A stretch of DNA of 64,000 nt from CAXXOK01 sp963675365 (GTDB lineage Bacteria > Bacillota > Clostridia > Christensenellales > Aristaeellaceae), in assembly GCA_963675365.2 (NCBI GenBank), contig CAXXVA010000001.1, positions 992,001-1,056,000 of the forward strand. Direction: 5' to 3'. Below, in pieces: positions 24,001 to 32,036 of this stretch. A program made the translations under genes and the position numbers. How positions within the stretch are numbered: position 1 is the stretch's first letter; each line of letters starts with the position of its first letter. The notes under the pieces are model-generated. The model had not been told where the DNA came from. It saw nothing but the letters and a program-made list of their open reading frames with translations, and made no database searches.

Positions 24001-25417
24001 CCTCGGTTACGACCCCGTTTACAAGCTTCACCGCGCCGATTTCGATAATGCGGTCGGCGACGGGCGAAAGGCCGGTGGTTTCAAAGTCGAGCACCACGAT
24101 GGTGTCGCCGATCGGGCGGGCGTCCACGTTCAACACAAGCGGCATCGAGTCGCACAGATAGCCCTCCAGCCCCGGGATCAGCTTGATGCCGTGCTTTTTG
24201 GCGGCGGAAAACGCGGCCGGGTAAGCTTGGGTGACCCCGTGATCGGTGACCGCGATGGCTGGATGCCCCCACTTGGCGGCCTGGGCGACCAGATCGGCCA
24301 CGTCGGCGGTGGCGTCCATGGCGGACATCAGGGTGTGCAGGTGCAGCTCCACGCGCTTTTGGCCCTCGGGGGCCAGGTCCTGCCGCGTTTCCACGGGCAG
24401 CAGCTGCATATCGCGGATATTGACGGAGATCTCGTCCAGAAAGCTGTCCATCTTGCACTCGCCGCGCAGCCGCAGGTGCGCGCCGTGGACAACCTGCCCG
24501 GCCTGTTTGTTGATCTTGTCCTTCTGGGCACGGGTGGGCGGTTCGTCGGACCGGCGGTCCTTATAATTGAAGAAAGCCTTGCAGAACACCGTGGAGGTAT
24601 CGTCGCCAAGGGCAAACGAGATCAGCGCCGTTTCCCCGCCCTTGAGCTCCCTGAACACCGGGGTATTGGCGACCGTGCCTTCGACCACCACCACGCCGCT
24701 TTCCTCGCTGAGCTCGGCGATCGGCACGGGTTTTTCGGCAATAGCGCGGCCCTTGATGGCGCTGCCGCGCTTTACCGCGGCCTTCGGCTTGCGCTTTTTA
24801 GGCTCCGGGGGCGGCGGGGGCGGGGGTGTTTCCGTTTCCTGCAAATGCGGGTTGCCCTCGCGGTCCTCCGCGTGCCGCTCCTCCCTGCGCGCGTCGGCCT
24901 CGGCGCGCATACGTTCCACCCACTGCTCGCGCGCGCCGCATTTTTCAAGCGTCACGGGCATGCGCAGGCGGAAGATATCCCAAACGGCCTGGGAGAGCTT
25001 ATCGTCCAGCTTGTTGCGTTTGAAAAACTGCACGGCGAAATCATCCGGGCAGACCAGCAGGATCGTTTCCTCCGCGATGCTCCAGCCCACGTCGTCCAGC
25101 CAGGTGCGGATCGCCGGGCTCTGCCTGCGCAAAAACGCCTTGAGCACGGGGGTGAACTTTTCGATATCGGACAGAAATTCGTCCTTCAGGTGCGGCGACG
25201 CCACGCGCAGGGCGATGTGCATGCCCGGGAACAGCGACGACAGCCTTTTGTCGAGCTTTAAAAACGCGCGCTCGTCCACCAGCACGCCGGACAGGAGGCT
25301 GAAATAGGCCTTGTTGTCCGCCGCGCGGAAAAGCACGCGCTCGATGGAAAGCTTGCCAGTGAGTTCCGGCAAGGTGTTTTCAAGGGTTTTGATCAGTTCG
25401 GCTTTGTTCAAGTTCAT
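21041..25417 (-). CDS. polC: DNA polymerase III alpha subunit, PolC type
   Basis: The product has 1458 residues, the usual PolC size, and is the main replicative polymerase of low-GC-type Gram-positives. In order: N-terminal and OB-fold region; PHP domain (H-L-H-T-L-M-S-A-M-D); a DEDDh proofreading exonuclease inserted in it (V-V-L-D-F-E-T-T-G-L, H-N-A-G-F-D, H-D-A-A-A-T-A); a Zn knuckle (C-E-Q-C, C-E-H-C); and the polymerase core with D-I-D-L-N-F-S-G-D-Y. A proline-rich linker lies near residue 200. Its start overlaps the end of ispG by 38 bases, indicating coupling. Large antisense ORFs here are composition shadows. Confidence 0.97.
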   Translation of the reverse strand: MNLNKAELIKTLENTLPELTGKLSIERVLFRAADNKAYFSLLSGVLVDERAFLKLDKRLSSLFPGMHIALRVASPHLKDEFLSDIEKFTPVLKAFLRRQSPAIRTWLDDVGWSIAEETILLVCPDDFAVQFFKRNKLDDKLSQAVWDIFRLRMPVTLEKCGAREQWVERMRAEADARREERHAEDREGNPHLQETETPPPPPPPEPKKRKPKAAVKRGSAIKGRAIAEKPVPIAELSEESGVVVVEGTVANTPVFRELKGGETALISFALGDDTSTVFCKAFFNYKDRRSDEPPTRAQKDKINKQAGQVVHGAHLRLRGECKMDSFLDEISVNIRDMQLLPVETRQDLAPEGQKRVELHLHTLMSAMDATADVADLVAQAAKWGHPAIAVTDHGVTQAYPAAFSAAKKHGIKLIPGLEGYLCDSMPLVLNVDARPIGDTIVVLDFETTGLSPVADRIIEIGAVKLVNGVVTEEFSMLCDPGIPLPPKITDITGISDAMLRGKPSPAEGIKRLMEFIGAHAVSAHNAGFDVGFLRAEARRNGLKFFAPVIDTLSLARRLYPNLKSYRLGALCRRLKVPLKNAHRAVHDAAATAKILQIMLSEVEKRGAKTLQDIDGAVSGESFGDSNHIILLCKTREGMENLSRIVTESHLKYFRRTPTIPRRVIDKYRGGLLVGSACEAGELFRAVAAGRSDETLEKIASFYDYLEIQPVGNNAFMLRNGEAEDEDALRAFNRRIVALGERLRKPVVATGDVHFKEPEDQIYRAILQAATGFEDADSQPPLYFKTTDEMLAEFAYLGEAKAMEVVVENPRKIAAMIDELTLFPKHPTGAETFQPFWEDAAENIENTCWTRAKELYGDPLPELIEQRLKKELHSIIGYGFATLYAIAQKLVQKSLADGYLVGSRGSVGSSFVATLCGITEVNPLPPHYRCEQCGAVVFTAPELAAVGPDLPDSVCEHCGAPMIKDGYDIPFEVFLGFKGDKVPDIDLNFSGDYQPRAHAYVEELFGTGFVFRAGTISGLAEKTAFGFAAKYLQERGIRAGKAHKDRLAEGLKGVKRTTGQHPGGIVVLPKDYNINQFTPIQHPADDADANVLTTHYDFSSMHDILVKLDCLGHVDPTMLHYLEEITGIPCRTLPLVDPGVMGLFLGTETIGVKPDELLSPTGTLGVPEFGTAFVQGMLTDTKPKTLEELIRISGLSHGTDVWLGNARDLVMSGTAKLSECFCTRDDIMNFLISKGMDFKLSFDIMEAVRKGRGLKPDMESAMKENSIPAWAIDSCQKIKYMFPRSHAVAYVIMALRVAWYKVHRPLHYYAAYFSIRANGFDAATMLTPIKAIRDRIKVLLAGERMTPTEEREKNALHMILEMTLRGFQLLPVHLYKSDKRNFLIEENGLRCPFLSINSFPEAAADGIIAERKEAEFLSVEDLKLRAKIGDSAIDMLKKQGALEGLAASNQLDLFSMMDE

Positions 25418-26453
25418 AACTCCTGACGCGCTGGATCAATGTATCGGCCAAGTCGCCCTCCACGGGTTCGGGCGGCCTGCCTTTCTGGAAGATGACGCCC
25501 TTGCCGTTCCCTCCGCCCGCAAGGCCGAAGTCGGCCTCCCGGGCCTCGCCGGGGCCGTTGACCACGCAGCCCATCACCGCGACGGTCAGCGGCGTTTTGA
25601 CGTCTTTGAGTTCGTCCTGCACGCGGCGGGCGATTGTCTCCAAATCGATCTCCGTGCGCCCGCAGGTGGGGCAGGAGACGAGCCGTATCCCCTCGTTGCG
25701 CAGGCCGCAGGCTTTCAAAATCGAGATGCCCGCCGCAACCTCCGGCACGGGATCGCCGGTCAGCGACACACGGATGGTATCGCCGATGCCCTGCAATAAA
25801 AGGCTTCCGATGCCGACGGCGCTCTTCACGTGCCCTTCGCCGGGCAGCCCCGCCTCGGTCACCCCAAGGTGCAGGGGATACTCGCACTGCGCAGACACCA
25901 GTTGATTGGCTTGTACGGTCAGAGGGACGGCGGACGCTTTCAGACTTAAGACGATATCATGAAACCCAGCCTTTTCCAGCAGCACGGCGTGCCTGAGCGC
26001 GCTTTCGGCCATGGCCTCGGCAGTGACGCCGCCGTATTTTTGCAATAACTCTCGCTCCAGTGACCCCGAGTTGACGCCGACGCGGATCGGCGCGCCGTGC
26101 GCCTTGGCGCAGTCGGCCACCAGCCGGATTTTTTCCTCCGAGCCGATGTTGCCGGGATTGATGCGCACCTTGGCCGCTCCGCGTGTAAGTGCGCCGACGG
26201 CCAGGTCCGCCCGGTAGTGGATATCGGCGACGATCGGGACGGGTGATTCTTTACAGATCGTTTCAAACGCAGGCAGGCATTCGTCGTCATACACGCTGAC
26301 GCGCACGATGTCCGCCCCGGCGGCCGCAAGCGCGCGGATCTGGGTAAGGGTCGCCTGCGCGTCCCGCGTGTCGGTGTTGGTCATCGACTGCACGGTGACC
26401 GGCGCGCCGCCGCCGATGGGCACCCCGCCGATTTTCATGGCTCGGGTCAACAA
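25380..26453 (-). CDS. ispG: 4-hydroxy-3-methylbut-2-enyl diphosphate synthase
   Basis: The product has 357 residues. IspG (GcpE) converts MEcPP to HMBPP in the MEP isoprenoid pathway using a [4Fe-4S] cluster. Ligands appear as C-P-T-C-G-R-T (about residue 265) and G-C-V-V-N-G-P-G-E. The N-terminal TIM barrel has V-Q-S-M-T-N-T-D-T-R-D and R-I-N-P-G-N-I-G. No ATG lies at the right distance from AAGGAG; the start is TTG at 26453, or the adjacent TTG. It overlaps polC, so lipid precursor and replication genes share an mRNA. Confidence 0.95.
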   Translation of the reverse strand: MLTRAMKIGGVPIGGGAPVTVQSMTNTDTRDAQATLTQIRALAAAGADIVRVSVYDDECLPAFETICKESPVPIVADIHYRADLAVGALTRGAAKVRINPGNIGSEEKIRLVADCAKAHGAPIRVGVNSGSLERELLQKYGGVTAEAMAESALRHAVLLEKAGFHDIVLSLKASAVPLTVQANQLVSAQCEYPLHLGVTEAGLPGEGHVKSAVGIGSLLLQGIGDTIRVSLTGDPVPEVAAGISILKACGLRNEGIRLVSCPTCGRTEIDLETIARRVQDELKDVKTPLTVAVMGCVVNGPGEAREADFGLAGGGNGKGVIFQKGRPPEPVEGDLADTLIQRVRSYELEQSRTDQNP

Positions 26454-26703
26454 AACCGTCTCCTTTTTGCCGCGTTTCCGCCCGCAATGGATGCCATTAT
26501 TCTAGCATGATTTGCCCGGAATGAAAACCGTATCCACCCCAAACGGCAGGAGATCTAGATGATTAAAAAGAATTGATAACTAGCAACTTGCCTTGGTAGT
26601 ATTACGGAAGATGAGCCTTAAATGATTATTCATTTGATTCAGGCTGATAGCATTAACATTAATTAGTCAAACATATGTTAACCTTCAACAGGAGGATAAA
26701 TTA

Positions 26704-27663
26704 ATGGCTACTAAACTTCCCGAAGTTTTATATCACTATTGTTCGCTTGACACATTTCTTGAGATTATGAAAAGTTCTCAATTGTGGCTGTCCGATATTA
26801 GAAAATCTAATGATTCGCTTGAAATAAAATGGGTGTTGGGTAAATGTCACTCACTAATCACAGATAAGTTAAGCACATGCCCTATAGACTCCTATTTCTC
26901 CACGATTAGTATGAAAGATAAGATAAAGACTCCATCTCTACCGTTAGATTTTTCTCGGCTTCAAAAACTCACTGCTTTTGACGTTTTTTATATGAGTCAA
27001 TATAAGATAAATTCCGCATGGTGCTTTTGCTTTTCTTCCAAACAGGATTCACTAGATCAATGGAGAGGATATGCAAATGATGGTTGTGGAATAGCTATTG
27101 GTTTTAGAAGAAAATATCTTGAACAGATTAACTACGCTCGCTTACCATCAGAATCACAATTAACATGCAAACTTTCACAGGTTGATTATAAAGCCAGTGA
27201 TGAAGAACTCAGTAAAGTATTAGGCATTAACAACATTGACCCAAATATAAGCTATCATGAAAATTCATTAATAGCAGACAATGCAAAAAAACTTGCATTA
27301 GGTTTACCACCCATATATAAAAATCCATCCTTCGCTGAAGAAAAAGAATGGAGACTATTCATTCAGGCCAATTTACCACAAGGAAATATTTACGATGAAA
27401 CTTTGCTTCTAGACAAACCCAAGATTTTTCATGAATACTTTGAGATTAATCCACGCGGTTTCTATCATCGACAAAATAAAATCGTATCATATATCCCTCT
27501 ATACATAACAAGAATGAGAGATGCTTTAGCAGAATTAATTATTGGGCCGAAGGCTGATGTCGAAGAATTTGATGTGTTGAAAGTTCTTAATCAATATGGT
27601 TATATTGATACAGGTCGTGATTCTCCAATTCAAATAAAGCGTTCTACGCTATCCTATTGTTAA
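26704..27663 (+). CDS. DUF2971-family protein, AT-rich
   Basis: The product has 319 residues. Features of DUF2971 are L-Y-H-Y-C-S-L-D-T-F-L near the start, L-W-L-S-D-I-R-K-S-N-D, the C-F-C-F-S-S-K-Q-D-S-L-D-Q-W-R-G-Y-A-N-D-G-C-G-I-A-I-G-F stretch (split by me at family landmarks), and E-E-K-E-W-R. The biochemical role is unknown; such genes often occur in variable regions near defence loci. CAGGAGG precedes ATG 26704 by 8 bases. The base composition is far more AT-rich than the flanks, so acquisition by transfer is likely. The 250 bases upstream hold no other gene. Confidence 0.8.
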   Translation: MATKLPEVLYHYCSLDTFLEIMKSSQLWLSDIRKSNDSLEIKWVLGKCHSLITDKLSTCPIDSYFSTISMKDKIKTPSLPLDFSRLQKLTAFDVFYMSQYKINSAWCFCFSSKQDSLDQWRGYANDGCGIAIGFRRKYLEQINYARLPSESQLTCKLSQVDYKASDEELSKVLGINNIDPNISYHENSLIADNAKKLALGLPPIYKNPSFAEEKEWRLFIQANLPQGNIYDETLLLDKPKIFHEYFEINPRGFYHRQNKIVSYIPLYITRMRDALAELIIGPKADVEEFDVLKVLNQYGYIDTGRDSPIQIKRSTLSYC

Positions 27664-27694
27664 TGTTCATGTACTGTTCTTTGGAGGTAAACAC

Positions 27695-28954
27695 TTGAGC
27701 GAATTTCTGGTCCCACTCAACAGCCGCCGCGCACAGGAGATGCTGCGTGACTTGAGCTTCTACACAGCCTACTCCAAAAAAGGCGCGGAACGGGTGCGGG
27801 AGCTGCTGGTATCGCGCTACCCTCGGCTGTTTGAGCGCATGGAAGTGCGCAGCTTTGAATATGGCGCGTTCACCCTGGAAATGGCCGGGGCCAGCACCAC
27901 CGACCCGCTTTTGTTCGTGTCCCACCTGGACAGCCTGTCCTGCAAGCAAACGGGGTCGGGCGGGCAGACCGTGCCCTTGCAGCGCGCGCACCTGGTCGCG
28001 CTTTTGGAAGCGCTGGACGCGCTTTTATCCGAGGGTTACCGCCCAGGCGGCGACCTGATTTTAGCGCTGTCGATGGACGGACTGTCCGGCGGGTCAGGCG
28101 CGAAATCGATCGCCGAATATTTAAAGCGGCGCAAGATCTCCCCCTGCTTCGTGCTGGATCACGGCGGCTACGTAACCCACGCGGCGTTCCGCCGCTTCCT
28201 GCCCCCCGGCGCGCCGCTGGCGCTGATCGGCATTACCGAAAAAGGGCAGCTTGAAGGCCATATCGACGCTACCGAGACCCCGGAGGACACCATGGGGTCG
28301 GCGCTCAATATGCTGTTTAAATCAAGCGCGTGGCTGTCCCGCCACGACAGCCGGGACGAGCTTTGCCCGGCCAGCGAGATGATGCTCAAAACCCTGTCGC
28401 AGACCGCGCCGGCGCGCTTCCGTTTCCTGCTCCGGCACCCGCGGCCTTTCTTTCCCCTCCTGCGGGTACGCTGGCACGGCCGCGCCATTATGGCGCAGTT
28501 TTTCAAAAGCCGGCTCACCATCACCGCCATCCACACCAAGGGCGAGGCCTCCAGGCCGCCGGCCTCGGCGTCGCTTGGGTTTTCGCTTAGCAACGTGCCC
28601 GGCAAGCGCAAGCTCGGCTGGTGGCAGGCACGGCTTTTCAAAAACACCTGCCGCAGCGGCGGCAAGCTGACCGTAACCATCGAAAACGAGCACTCCCCCC
28701 AAAGCGGCGTGGACCACCCCGCCTGGGACGCGCTGGAAACCGCCCTGGAAATCCTGTTCGACCGGGTGATTATCGCGCCCTGCCTGTCGCCGCACGTAAC
28801 CGACGGCCGCTTCTACGCACCGCTCAAGGGCAACGTATATCGCTTTTCGCCCTTCCTGCTCACGGCGCAGCAGGCCCTGCGCGGGGAGTGCGTTGCCGAC
28901 GACGGCGCGTTGCAGACGGCCGTGCAGTTTTTCAGGCAGATGCTCTCGGTTTAA
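27695..28954 (+). CDS. M20-peptidase-like protein with altered catalytic residues
   Basis: The product has 419 residues. The fold landmarks of M20 metallopeptidases are present but changed. F-V-S-H-L-D keeps the H-x-D metal pair. The catalytic D-E-E-x-G-x-x-G-A block reads D-G-L-S-G-G-S-G-A, and the D-E-G-G block reads D-H-G-G. A later T-D-G-R-F-Y replaces T-D-x-R-x-Y. The catalytic Glu seems missing, so the protein may be inactive or use another chemistry. It starts at TTG 27695 behind GGAGG. It may be cotranscribed with the DUF502 gene. Confidence 0.7.
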   Translation: MSEFLVPLNSRRAQEMLRDLSFYTAYSKKGAERVRELLVSRYPRLFERMEVRSFEYGAFTLEMAGASTTDPLLFVSHLDSLSCKQTGSGGQTVPLQRAHLVALLEALDALLSEGYRPGGDLILALSMDGLSGGSGAKSIAEYLKRRKISPCFVLDHGGYVTHAAFRRFLPPGAPLALIGITEKGQLEGHIDATETPEDTMGSALNMLFKSSAWLSRHDSRDELCPASEMMLKTLSQTAPARFRFLLRHPRPFFPLLRVRWHGRAIMAQFFKSRLTITAIHTKGEASRPPASASLGFSLSNVPGKRKLGWWQARLFKNTCRSGGKLTVTIENEHSPQSGVDHPAWDALETALEILFDRVIIAPCLSPHVTDGRFYAPLKGNVYRFSPFLLTAQQALRGECVADDGALQTAVQFFRQMLSV

Positions 28955-29031
28955 TACGACGCCCAGGGCAGCGGGCATGACCGCGAATAGACGGCCGCGT
29001 CCCTGTATCCACTGTATCAAAGGAGAACTCC

Positions 29032-29691
29032 ATGCAGAAAAAATGGTCTTTTAAAAAGGATTTCTTCACAGGGCTTGTCCTGTTGCTCCCCATTGCCATA
29101 TCCGTTTGGGTATTGATCCAGGTCTTCACCTGGGCCGATTCCATTCTGGGAAACGCATTGTACGAGTATCTCGGCATACGGATCCCCGGCCTTGGCATTG
29201 CCATCACCATTCTTCTGATCTATCTCATCGGCGTGTTTTCCGGCCGGCTCATCGGCAAAAGCATCGCCCGCAAAGTAGAATCGATTCTGGAGAGAATCCC
29301 CGTCCTCAAGGTGATTTACAAGCCGCTGAAAAATATCTTCAGCAAGTTTTCAGATAACGGCAAAAGCAACTTCAAACAGGTTGTATTGGTGGATTTTCCG
29401 GATTCCAAGGGTAAAAGCATCGGCTTTGTCACCAATACCCATATCGCACTGGAAGAAAGTGAAAAAATATGCGTATTTGTGCCGACGTCGCCAAACCCGA
29501 CCATGGGATTTTTAATGCTGTACGACAAGGCTGACGTAACGGCTGTCGATATCACGGTAGAGCAGGGGCTAAGCATGGTGTTGTCGATTGGAAGTTCGTA
29601 CGACGGGACGATGCACATTGCCGGTATCAACAAGCAAACCGCGTCGCCGCCGGATGCGCAAGCCGCCGCAGCGCGGCCCGAAGGCGAATAA
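29032..29691 (+). CDS. DUF502-family membrane protein
   Basis: The product has 219 residues. Two membrane helices near the N-terminus (about 12-35 and 52-75) are followed by a conserved cytosolic part with R-I-P-V-L-K-V-I-Y-K-P-L-K and V-V-L-V-D-F-P, the DUF502 landmarks. P-T-S-P-N-P-T-M-G-F is also typical. The function is unknown. The C-terminus is a Pro/Ala-rich tail. AAAGGAGAA precedes ATG 29032. It lies just upstream of a large membrane protein gene in the same direction. Confidence 0.85.
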   Translation: MQKKWSFKKDFFTGLVLLLPIAISVWVLIQVFTWADSILGNALYEYLGIRIPGLGIAITILLIYLIGVFSGRLIGKSIARKVESILERIPVLKVIYKPLKNIFSKFSDNGKSNFKQVVLVDFPDSKGKSIGFVTNTHIALEESEKICVFVPTSPNPTMGFLMLYDKADVTAVDITVEQGLSMVLSIGSSYDGTMHIAGINKQTASPPDAQAAAARPEGE

Positions 29692-29742
29692 AACCACATA
29701 GCGGCTTACGATGCATGATCCTTGGCACAAGGGGGTTCTCGC

Positions 29743-31719
29743 TTGATCGGCATGATCTACCTGTTGTTTTTCCTGGCGGGCGGCGTTATCGCCGCGCGGT
29801 TCCTGCTGCCGCGAAGGCGGGCGGTGGAGCGCTGGTATCTGGGCGCAGCGTTTGGACTTTTGCTGATGATGTGGCTGCCCGCGCTGTGGGCGTACGCGGT
29901 GCGGTTTTCCATCCTCGCGCATATCCTGGCGGCGGTCACACTCGGGCTTCTAGTCGCGGGCGCGTACTTCGTGCGGGATAAGGCGGAGCCTCTAAAGTTT
30001 TCAGAGCGGGACAAGAAAAATATCAAGCTGCTGCTGTTCATTGCCCTGCCGCTGACGATATTGGCGGGGTATCTGGAATACACGCATTCCATCCGCCCGG
30101 CGGCGGACGGCAGCTACCATGTGGGGCAAAGTACCTACGGGGATTTATCGCTCCACCTGGCGATCACCACCTCGGCGGTGAACGCCAGCTTCCCGCTGCA
30201 AAACAATCTGCTGCTTGGCGCGTCGCTCGCCTACCCGTATTTATCCGATACCGTCGCGACGAGCCTGTACATAATGGGATTTTCGCTGCCGATGACGATG
30301 GCGTTCACCGGCACGCTGTTTTGCGCGTTCGCGTTTTCCGGCTACGTGCTGCTGGCGTCGGCGCTGTGCAAAAAGCGCGGCGCGGCCGCGCTTGCGGTGC
30401 TTTTATTATTCCTCAACGGCGGGCTTGGCTTTTTCTACACGCTCTCCAGCACGGTGGAAAACGGCGTCAAGACCACGCTGTGGGACAACTTGCACACCGT
30501 AATGACCGGCTTTTACAAAACCCCCACCAACCAGCCCGATCCCTACAACCTGCGCTGGGTGAACATAATCTGCGATATGCTCGTCCCGCAGCGCAGCTTC
30601 GCGGGCGGCTGGGCGATGCTGATGCCGATTTTCCTGCTGATCCTGCCGCCGCTTACGGAAAAACGCCGCGCACTCCCGCGCGAAATGGCGCTCGCGGGCC
30701 TGATGGCCGGCGGCATGCCGCTGCTGCACACGCACAGCTTTCTGGCGCTGGGGCTTGCGAACATCGGCTTTTGCGGCTACGCGGTGCTCGAAGCGCCCAA
30801 GGGCGGGAAATTCGGGGCCTTCAAGCCGTTCCTATTGTTCGGCGGTATTGCGGTTGTCCTCGCGCTGCCGCAGCTCATTCCGCTGGCGTTTGCGCAGGCC
30901 ACGGGCTCGGACCATTTTCTGCGCTTCCAGTTCAATTGGTGCAACAACCGGGGCGGAGGCGGCCTGGTGGAGCCGTACTTTTGGTTTTACATCAAAAACA
31001 TCGGCGTTCCCTATCTGCTGATCATCCTCGCCTTGTTCCAGCGTAAAAAGGAAAACCCGGACGCGGTGCGCCAATACAGATTCATCGCCGCGGGCGCGTT
31101 TCTGATTTTGCTAATCGCGGAATTCATCCTGTTCCAGCCTAACGAGTACGATAACAACAAGCTGATCTACGTTTGGTTCCTGCTGCTGTTGCCCATGGCC
31201 GCCGATTACCTTTTTACGATCTATGAAAAGCTCAAGGGCCTTGGCGGTCGGCGCGTGCTGGCGGCGCTGGTACTGATCGTGTGCTTCCTCTCGGCGGGGC
31301 TGACCGTGGCGCGCGAGACCGTCAGCGATTATCAGGCTTACACGGCCGAAGACGTCGCCGCGGCGGAGTTCATCCGCGACAACACCCCCGAACACAGCGT
31401 GTTCGTGACCGGAACGCAGCACCTGAACCCCGCCGCGTCGCTTGCCGGGCGCACCATCGTGTGCGGCACCGACCTGTACCTGTATTTCCACGGCTATTCC
31501 ACCGCCGAGCGCAAGCTTGCCGTCACCGCATTTTATGAAAACCCGGCGGACAACCTTGACCTCCTCCAAGACTACGGCGTTTCCTATATCTATGTGAGCA
31601 GCTGGGAGCGTTCGTCCTACGCCGTTGACGAAGCGGCGCTGGACGCGCTGTTCCCCCGCGTGTACGAAAGCCGGAGCGGCAGTACCGTCGTCTGGGCGGT
31701 CGGGGATACGCAGCCATGA
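29743..31719 (+). CDS. Large multi-spanning membrane protein (GT-C/YfhO-like)
   Basis: The product has 658 residues from TTG 29743, which follows AAGGGGG by 8 bases; TTG 29722 and ATG 29752 are alternatives. About 13 hydrophobic helices are followed by a soluble C-terminal domain of about 120 residues. The first outer loop contains G-D-L-S-L-H-L-A, resembling the acidic site of GT-C glycosyltransferases and YfhO proteins that use lipid-linked sugars. A role in surface polymer glycosylation is inference. The stop overlaps the next small gene by ATGA. Confidence 0.65.
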   Translation: MIGMIYLLFFLAGGVIAARFLLPRRRAVERWYLGAAFGLLLMMWLPALWAYAVRFSILAHILAAVTLGLLVAGAYFVRDKAEPLKFSERDKKNIKLLLFIALPLTILAGYLEYTHSIRPAADGSYHVGQSTYGDLSLHLAITTSAVNASFPLQNNLLLGASLAYPYLSDTVATSLYIMGFSLPMTMAFTGTLFCAFAFSGYVLLASALCKKRGAAALAVLLLFLNGGLGFFYTLSSTVENGVKTTLWDNLHTVMTGFYKTPTNQPDPYNLRWVNIICDMLVPQRSFAGGWAMLMPIFLLILPPLTEKRRALPREMALAGLMAGGMPLLHTHSFLALGLANIGFCGYAVLEAPKGGKFGAFKPFLLFGGIAVVLALPQLIPLAFAQATGSDHFLRFQFNWCNNRGGGGLVEPYFWFYIKNIGVPYLLIILALFQRKKENPDAVRQYRFIAAGAFLILLIAEFILFQPNEYDNNKLIYVWFLLLLPMAADYLFTIYEKLKGLGGRRVLAALVLIVCFLSAGLTVARETVSDYQAYTAEDVAAAEFIRDNTPEHSVFVTGTQHLNPAASLAGRTIVCGTDLYLYFHGYSTAERKLAVTAFYENPADNLDLLQDYGVSYIYVSSWERSSYAVDEAALDALFPRVYESRSGSTVVWAVGDTQP

Positions 31720-31931
31720 ACCGCTTCCTGCGCTACTCCCTGCAAAACGGGCGGAAAATCCGCGTGATGCTGATGCTGGACGGCGCGATCGTGCAGAAAA
31801 ACGCAGTCGTGCTCGCTCTGGACGATATAAGCGCCGTATTGCAGCTGTCGCAGAAAAAAGCCCCGGTTACCGTGCCGCTTTCCGATATTTTAAGCTGCGA
31901 CTACGCCCGGGGCGACCACGGGGAGGAATAA
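31716..31931 (+). CDS. Small beta-rich protein (71 aa)
   Basis: I do not recognise this family. The short basic N-terminus is followed by alternating hydrophobic strands (I-R-V-M-L-M-L-D-G, V-T-V-P-L-S-D-I-L-S), a pattern compatible with an Sm-like or SH3-like barrel. It is translationally coupled to the membrane protein gene by ATGA and has no SD of its own beyond that. It may be an accessory factor for the membrane protein. Confidence 0.55.
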   Translation: MNRFLRYSLQNGRKIRVMLMLDGAIVQKNAVVLALDDISAVLQLSQKKAPVTVPLSDILSCDYARGDHGEE

Positions 31932-32036
31932 CTTCTCCCGGGGCGTTTCGCCGCCGCCTGATTTTACATCTTATCCGTTCCGTGCTACTATACCCGTACA
32001 CCAACATCTGCCGGAAACTCAAGGAGTTGATGGGTT

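Noticed and set aside
23471..25261. 596-codon plus-strand ORF opposite polC
   Set aside because: It is antisense to an unmistakable polC and reflects GC-rich codon bias; no SD and no recognisable motifs.
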